Of a stretch of DNA of 64,000 nucleotides, positions 57,848-64,000 are shown piece by piece. Both the position numbers and the translations under genes were made by a program. Every line of letters starts with the position of its first letter. Position 1 is the stretch's first letter. The notes under the pieces were generated by a model. It ran no database searches. It worked only from the letters and a program-made list of their open reading frames with translations, and had not been told where the DNA came from. This stretch comes from Spirodela intermedia (lineage: Eukaryota > Streptophyta > Magnoliopsida > Alismatales > Araceae): assembly GCA_902729315.2 (NCBI GenBank), contig LR746272.1, forward strand, positions 13,220,327 to 13,284,326, written 5' to 3'.

Positions 57848-57886
<39 letters not shown>
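57848..57886. repeat. (CT)n microsatellite in SPX leader
   Basis: 39 bp of CT ending 160 bp before the SPX start codon, probably in the 5' UTR. Confidence 0.94.
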
Positions 57887-57888
<2 letters not shown>

Positions 57889-58046
57889 GTATATCTATCT
57901 GCTCCTCATCCTTCGCTCCCCTTCTGTGAACCTCACAGCCTATCTCTGCTTGCGCAAGAGTCGGTGGCCTGTTTCTGCTCCGCCTCCACGATCGTCGGAG
58001 ATTAGGGCATAGGCTGGTGGCGGCTACGGAGAGTAAAGTAAGCGGG

Positions 58047-59764
58047 ATGAAGTTCGGGAAGCGATTGAGCAACCAGATCGAGGAGACCCTGCCCGAGTGG
58101 AGGGACAAGTTCCTCTCGTACAAAGATCTCAAGAAGCGCCTCAAGCTCATCGAACCCTCCTCCACCGCCGGGGGAGTTTCGGGTCGCGACGGGCTTCCCC
58201 CCTCCAAGCGGCCTAGGCTGGCCCCGACCGATGGGGCTGTCGCGGAGGATGTCAGCAAGGGAGGGGATCCAGCCGCTTCGGCGTTGGGTAATAATGCGGC
58301 GATGACGGCAGAGGAGGAGGGATTCATGAGGTTGCTCGAGGCAGAGCTGGACAAATTCAACACCTTCTTCGTGGAGCAAGAGGAGGAGTACATCATCCGC
58401 CAGAAGGTACGGATTACCGCTTTCCCTCTTCCCCCTTTTAGTTTTCCTCCGCCGTCCCCCATTTTCCTCTGTCAAACGTCGTTTCTCCGGTGAGGCCATT
58501 CCGGCAGGAATTCCAGAGACTGTCGTTCCTCTTTCACCACATGCCGCATCATCTCTCCCACCCTATCTCCTCAACATCGACCGCCTCCGGAGGCTTACTT
58601 TGCTCACAAGCGACCGAGGGGGAACACATCTAGATCCCTAGTGTTGACGTTATCTCCACAAGGAAACGGCACGCGCCGCGCAGAAACCGAAATCCTTGGT
58701 GAACTATTCTCTATCCCTGGTGATCCCTCCCCACTCCGTCGGTTTTGCCTGGCACCCCCCTCCCTGATCAATTGGATCTTCGCCGCACCGCGGAAAACCC
58801 CGAAAATGTCGAAGAAATGGGGATTTCTTTCATCGATTGACCTCTCTTTGCCCCAGAGGCGTCCCCAATGATGCTCTGTTGTCGGATGACGGGAAGACCC
58901 ACGAATAAGCCGAACAAACCCGTCGTGAATTTTGATGGATGGGTTGTTTGCAGTCTGTTTTCCACCGGCAAGGGGGGGAATGTGAAACGCGGTTCACTTC
59001 GATGATCATTCTCCGTGCTGTCCCTTGGAAAATTTCGTCTGTTGGGTGGGTGTAAGTCGAGATTTTGACAAACGCTGTGTTGGATCTGCGCTGGTGCAGG
59101 AGCTACAGGACAGGTTGAGGGCCGCCAAGGACTTCAGAGAGGAGATGCTGAAGGTGAGGAAGGAGATTGTCGACTTCCACGGCGAGATGGTCCTCCTCGA
59201 GAACTACAGCGCCCTCAACTACACTGGTACGCCCGCCTTACGTCTGGGTGTCGGAGATGAGCTTATTAGGGCAGAAGGGTAGATCCAACTCCTCTTTCGA
59301 TGTGAGCAGGGTTGGTGAAGATTCTCAAGAAGTACGACAAGAGGACGGGGGCCCTCATCCGGCTGCCCTTCATCCGGAGAGTGCTTCAGCAGCCCTTCTT
59401 CACCACCGACCTGCTGGACCAGCTCATCAAGGAGTGCGAAAGGATGCTCGACGGCCTTCTCCCTGTTGCGGAGGAGACGTCCGTGTCCCCCGGCGCTTGC
59501 AGGAACGGGGACGCCGCCGAAGAGGGGAGCAGCGGACCATCAACCACGGTCGCCGGGGAAGGTCGGGGGATCCCGGAACTGGAGGAGATAGAGTTCATGG
59601 AGAGCCTGTACATGAAGAGCACCGTGGCGGCGCTGCGGGTTCTCAGAGAGATCAGGAGCGGGAGCTCCACCGTCAGCATCTTCTCTCTGCCGCCGCTGCA
59701 GATAAGCGGGGCGGAGGACCGGTGGCCCAAGATCCCCGTGCTGGAGGAGCAAGCGGCCAAGTAA
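58047..59764 (+). CDS. SPX2: SPX domain protein, SPX1/SPX2 type
   Basis: Inositol-pyrophosphate/phosphate sensor that binds and inhibits PHR transcription factors when phosphate is plentiful. Three exons (58047-58406, 59100-59226, 59310-59764) give 313 residues, normal for stand-alone SPX proteins. The SPX domain is built from [18 protein letters not shown] and [14 protein letters not shown] at the N-terminus, [11 protein letters not shown] (about 108-118), and [21 protein letters not shown] in exon 3. The Lys cluster of KILKKYDK and the N-terminal K(D/E)LKK provide the phosphate-binding surface. The C-terminus [10 protein letters not shown] is typical of SPX1/2. There is no EXS, MFS or RING domain, which excludes PHO1, PHT5 and NLA. 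An in-frame GTG lies 30 nt upstream, but the MKFGK start is conserved in the family. Confidence 0.95.
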
Positions 59765-60925
59765 TCACTTTAATTTCAGAGAGAGAGAGAGAGAGAGCCC
59801 GGCGGAAGGTCGCAGCCACCTTTTGTCGCGGAGAAAAACAGGGGAGCGACCCTCTAACCTACGCTATGGCCGCTTAGGAAGCTGCGATGATGGCGCGGGA
59901 CCGTCGCCGGTAATCCAGTAACCCTGTCACACGGGTGCTTCGTCTGCCCTGCCTTCGCCGTGTGTCCTGCATGTATATTTATTTCCACGGTTTTCTCGCT
60001 CGTTCCATCTTGGGCGCGCTTTAAGTTCATCAGATCCTCTTCACCTCGTGCGAGAGAAGATACGACGGCTGTCGACGGAGAATGGGAAGTTTATCCGATT
60101 TCGGACGATCCTCCCCCGCGCCCCTCGATTTCGGACGATCTCTTTCTGCGGACTTTCACGCCTGACAGGCGGCTACGCAGACCCGTTCTGTTGAAATATC
60201 AGGGCGTCACCAAGCGACACAACCAGAAAAACGGACCAGATAACTAATCTCTATAGATGTAGCCAGAACGGCAAATAACCCAAACAGTCAACAGTTCTGC
60301 ACTCGTGTAGGAGGAGTCTCGCCCAAGTCTCATTCATGAATTGGAGAGGGAAAGCCCCCGAACTCCAACTAAATCTAATGAAAGAAACCCTCAATACCCA
60401 CCCAACGCTCCCAAGCGAGATTTCAGCTATGCCTCTAACATAAGCAACATGAGTTATTTATTTGATCATATCTCAACAATCTCTATTCTAGTGAATTTAT
60501 AAGCCATTATTGAAGGACAAACCTTGATGTTCCTTCTTGTACTTCTCTGTCTTATCATTTTCTCAACCTACTCAACAAGTAAATATTTCAATAAAATTCG
60601 GGCAACATTTGAATTTCTTGATTGTGATAGCCTTCGTCAATATCAATGTCTGCAACATCCTCTACAATCTTACTTCTTTTTCAATAATATCAAATGAGTT
60701 AATCACTCCTATATCTTGTGAAAATTCTTATGATGTGATTTATTTTTGTTTGATATGTTGATTCCTTATAAATGCCGGCTTTGACTGTCGTAATATTGAT
60801 AAACTCCACCTTAATTAAAACTTAAGTTACTTTTACCAAACCTTTGATCCACAAAGCTTCTTTAACTATCAAATACCCAGTATCCAATATCTCAACTATC
60901 AAAAACCTAATATCCAACATCAGAA

Positions 60926-60973
<48 letters not shown>

Positions 60974-63900
60974 GTAAGTGCCCGAACTCCAATATTATTT
61001 ATGCCCACTCTCACACCAAACGAGATTACATCTAAGTCCTCTAGATTAAGTAACATCGCAATAAATAGGAGATCACATCACCTTGGAACGATGCGCATCA
61101 GGGCAGGCTTTTGTTAATTCGCCTGGTTGCGCCTGCATGAGATATTTTCTTCTTGAGGTGAAGCTGCCAGTTAATCCTGACCTCTGCTCCAATTTCTTCT
61201 TAAGTATATTCCCACAAGGAACTTTAGATTCTTACAACCTCTCTGATCGGGATTAGCAAGCATTCACATATATTTATTGAATAGAGCTAACTTTAGTCTT
61301 GTTGAAACAGTAGAACGGTGGTCATCATTGACGGGAATTTCAGTTCCATGCATCGAACGGCAAGCCTGATGCTGATAGGGTCCAAATCGTGTAAGAGACC
61401 CGTCTGATATCTGATTGCAGTATCACAGTTATTTGTAGTGGACAATCCAGACAAGGCCGTCGCATGATCCAAATACTCGAACCGAAATGTTAATTTGAAG
61501 GAGCTGGATTGGCCAGAGATAGGTCCTCTAGACATCCGGAAAGCTGATGATGAGGGAAAATTGAAGAAAACCATTGTAGAAAAGAATAGAGCTTCCCCGA
61601 GATAAATTTCTAGAATCATAAAAAGGAAGCATCTATAGCTTATAAACTTCCATAAGTCAAATAGATGCAAGTTAATAATAAAAGGGTTGGGTTTTATGTG
61701 TTTGATACACAGATATCTCACAATACTAATTAAAGATGATTAGAGAAGGACATTGATCCTCATGTCCAACGGATTATCCTAGACAAATTGTACTTTCTTC
61801 TCGTTCATTAGAAATCTAATTTTAATTTAATAATCTCAAATCCTTAATCGTGCTGAAATGAGGCCTTTCGTCCTGTCTTTATGAAACTAATGCTGGAACA
61901 TTCGCACGACCTAATTCCACATATTCGATTCCCACATCGAGTGCCTGATGGCCTAAGTTAGGCCACTTCTGCACAGACTTCGCTTGAATTCTCTACCGGT
62001 GCATCCTCCCTGATCATTGGTGCGAGAAAAGTTATTATGATTTTAGTAAAAGGAAAAAAGTTAAGTACGAACGTTCTTGGCTACTCACGTGGCATTCTAT
62101 GGACGACTCAGAAATTCCCGTACGAATTAACTTCTCTACGCAACGACGCTCAATTATACCTCTTGATAAGCGAGTTACAAGGGGATATTACTTTCGTGTC
62201 GATTAGCGTGGAAACCGTTCGCTGGGTGGGTTGTCTTCTGAAAACTCGTCAAGTTTGATTCAAGTTTTTCCAAGAAGTTTAGTCTCAATGGTCGATCATA
62301 AATGGGTGGCCTGGAAAACGACTAAGTGGTTTCGCTGCAAGTCCTCGCAAAAAGAAACTGGATATCTGACCCGGAGACTTTCGTGGACGAACCAGGACTA
62401 GTTCTTCGGGGTTCCTCCCATAGTGAGATGGTCAATCGCGTGGCATTGTTTCTATGTGGTTTATGTGACGTGATGGCTCTTGATTTAAGGTCCTTATGTT
62501 GACAGGTAACTGCCTAGATAGGTCCCTTACGAGTGGTCTGGGGGAACATGTGTCGAGCAACTTAGTGTTCGACTTTAATCACCCTTGAGATTGATCCGAG
62601 AGACTCGAGCCCACAAATATCCAGCCGTTGACCATTTGACGAATCCATGTACCCCAACATCAACCATTTTTTCTTGATACATTTAATTCGGTATTGATTG
62701 CTTGAAAGATGATGACGATAATTGAGGTGATAAGGTCAGTTTTTTCGAGAGAATATTTGGTGTGGGCTCGCAAAAGAAGAGAAAATTATGCTCCTGGCAT
62801 TTATGGATTATGCGTTGTTACCAATGATCCCATTCGGGTGTGAATATCCGCCGTCGTAATGTCGCAATCTACGGCTTTGTGACGAATAATCACTGTCTAT
62901 TCGTTCACGCTGATCAATCCTCTTGCTTGGGCTACGAAATGCGGACGACCCACGCCGCAGTCTCAGAAGGATGAGACCCGGAGCTTTACCTAGTTTCCTC
63001 CGGCGAAGTCGCCTGTTTCATTCGAACCCACCGGTACGGTCGTTCAAACTAGTATGAGTCGCGGTAATCATTCTCAGGTCAGGCTCTCCGGCCCCTATTC
63101 TACGAGGGTAATATGGGTGCCTCAACCTCTTTGGCGACAATTTTCTGCGCCCGAGGGTTCATCTGTTTTGGTTGAAGACAAACAACCACGCGCGATCCCA
63201 TGGGATGATTGGCCTTTCGTTCTCAGAAGATCATCTCCCAGGCGCCGGCAAGAGAGTCAGGATAACCACTCGGAAAAAACACAAAACGTCAGATTGACGT
63301 GGCTGAAGAACGACAGGCGGAAGGGTGAGCGAACGTGGAGACTCTGCCCACTGGCCCAAGATCTCCCGCAGGTTTAGATGATGCGATTGACCACTTCTAC
63401 TTCTCTTCTTCTGCCTCGTGGACGCTCAATATCTGTACAGATAAGGGGAGCAAGGTGGAGACAAGTAATCCGACGTTCGGCTTCGTTCAGACTGATGTCT
63501 CTTACGCGGTAATATTGTCGTGAAAGAAGCAACAATGACCAAGTGTTCCCGGTTCCGCTAGGCTGCTTCTGAAAGCAAGCATTGGTGATGTGATCAACCT
63601 AGAGTCCAAGCCTTGTTCTCCCATTCTTCAGTCTTCTTCAGCTGGGCCAAGTTGGTTCCGGTGAGTATTTATCTCCATTCTTGGGCTTGGCCGAGAGTTT
63701 GACCTTGTCACCCCTTCGACCTTGTCTGCCTTAAGTGATTGAGACAGGCGTTTGCTTGATCGATGGAGTCAACCCTTCTGTAATGTATTAATATCGTCGA
63801 ACTGTGAATCTCCATCACGCAACTCGTCTTTTCTTAAGGCCTCATAATATAAATGCGGTCTGCGCATGCGCTATTGACTTGACCTCTACACGTATACATA

Positions 63901-64000
63901 AGTTATATTTATCTATACATCGATATCTCGAACTACGGGTGCGTCATGCTTGCTCAATAAAATACCGACGAGCCTTGAAAACAGCCGAACGAGATAGGGT
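59765..64000. other. Region downstream of SPX, no recognised gene
   Basis: The SPX 3' flank passes at about 60.2 kb into AT-rich DNA resembling degraded repeats. A GA tract (60926-60971) lies within. The longest frames are 142 codons on the minus strand (61293-61721, Phe/Ser-rich) and 107 codons on the plus strand (63054-63377). Neither shows a domain I recognise. 62.0-64.0 kb is mixed in composition and could be old transposon sequence, but I found no LTR, RT or transposase motif. Confidence 0.5.
60926..60971. repeat. (GA)n microsatellite with one TA interruption
   Basis: About 46 bp in AT-rich DNA. Confidence 0.93.

Larger units (their letters stand above)
53988..58046. other. Intergenic region SHN to SPX
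   Basis: No gene is supported. It has a short (TTC)n run at about 54261-54283 and GC-rich stretches with chance frames up to 116 codons. Arabidopsis has a cyclin A gene (CYCA2;1) beside SHN3, but nothing like a cyclin box is visible here. The last kilobase is the SPX promoter with four P1BS sites and GA/CT tracts. Confidence 0.55.

Noticed and set aside
58017-58046. Upstream GTG as SPX start
   Set aside because: The ATG at 58047 gives the conserved MKFGK N-terminus, which takes part in ligand binding in this family.
63054-63377. Possible retroelement gag-like frame of 107 codons
   Set aside because: No zinc knuckle, LTR or PBS nearby; the resemblance is only basic/charged composition.

Overview
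This is nuclear DNA from a flowering plant. The genes have spliceosomal introns with GT/AG ends, and the protein families are plant-specific (YABBY, SHINE-type AP2/ERF, SPX, EBF F-box, S-domain receptor kinase). Coding exons are GC-rich, and long CT/GA and CA microsatellites sit beside most genes. The YABBY gene belongs to the YAB5 clade, which as I recall has not been found in monocots. I therefore lean towards a magnoliid or early-diverging angiosperm, but a GC-rich monocot that kept YAB5 is not excluded.

Layout. 0.15-7.8 kb: an old, AT-rich Ty1/Copia LTR retrotransposon on the minus strand. It has very short (~0.1 kb) LTRs with non-canonical TA...TA ends, an AAGTA target duplication and decayed gag-pol motifs. 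7.8-15.6 kb (to 18.4 kb if a distant last exon is real): a YAB5-like YABBY gene (+). 15.6-23.2 kb: no recognisable gene. 23.2-25.7 kb: an intronless SD2-5-like receptor kinase (+), followed 0.76 kb later by an 11-exon APX6/APX-R chloroplast peroxidase (26.4-30.2 kb, +). 31.6-34.0 kb: EBF1/2 F-box/LRR gene (-). 39.0-43.0 kb: a DUF4050-like gene (-) whose conserved C-terminus I could not find. 44.7-45.2 kb: a small two-exon membrane-anchored protein gene (-). 46.2-49.6 kb: phospholipase D alpha (-). 53.2-54.0 kb: SHINE/WIN1 cuticle regulator (+). 58.0-59.8 kb: SPX1/2-type phosphate sensor (+). 59.8-64 kb: AT-rich, no gene recognised.

How the genes relate. They do not form a pathway, but their order looks ancestral. 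From memory of Arabidopsis locus numbers, EBF2, a DUF4050-type gene, PLDalpha3 and SHN3 are consecutive or nearly so on chromosome 5. SD2-5 and APX6 are near neighbours on chromosome 4, and YAB5 and SPX2 are close on chromosome 2. This window may therefore keep in one piece a block that Arabidopsis split after whole-genome duplication.

Regulatory sequence is notable. The SPX upstream region has four P1BS (PHR1) sites, the EBF 3' flank has U-rich tracts like those used in EIN2-dependent control, and the PLD-SHN spacer holds a three-copy G-box/ABRE repeat, a 28-bp perfect palindrome and an 18-bp GT-element palindrome. I found no evidence of a wholly new multi-gene system.
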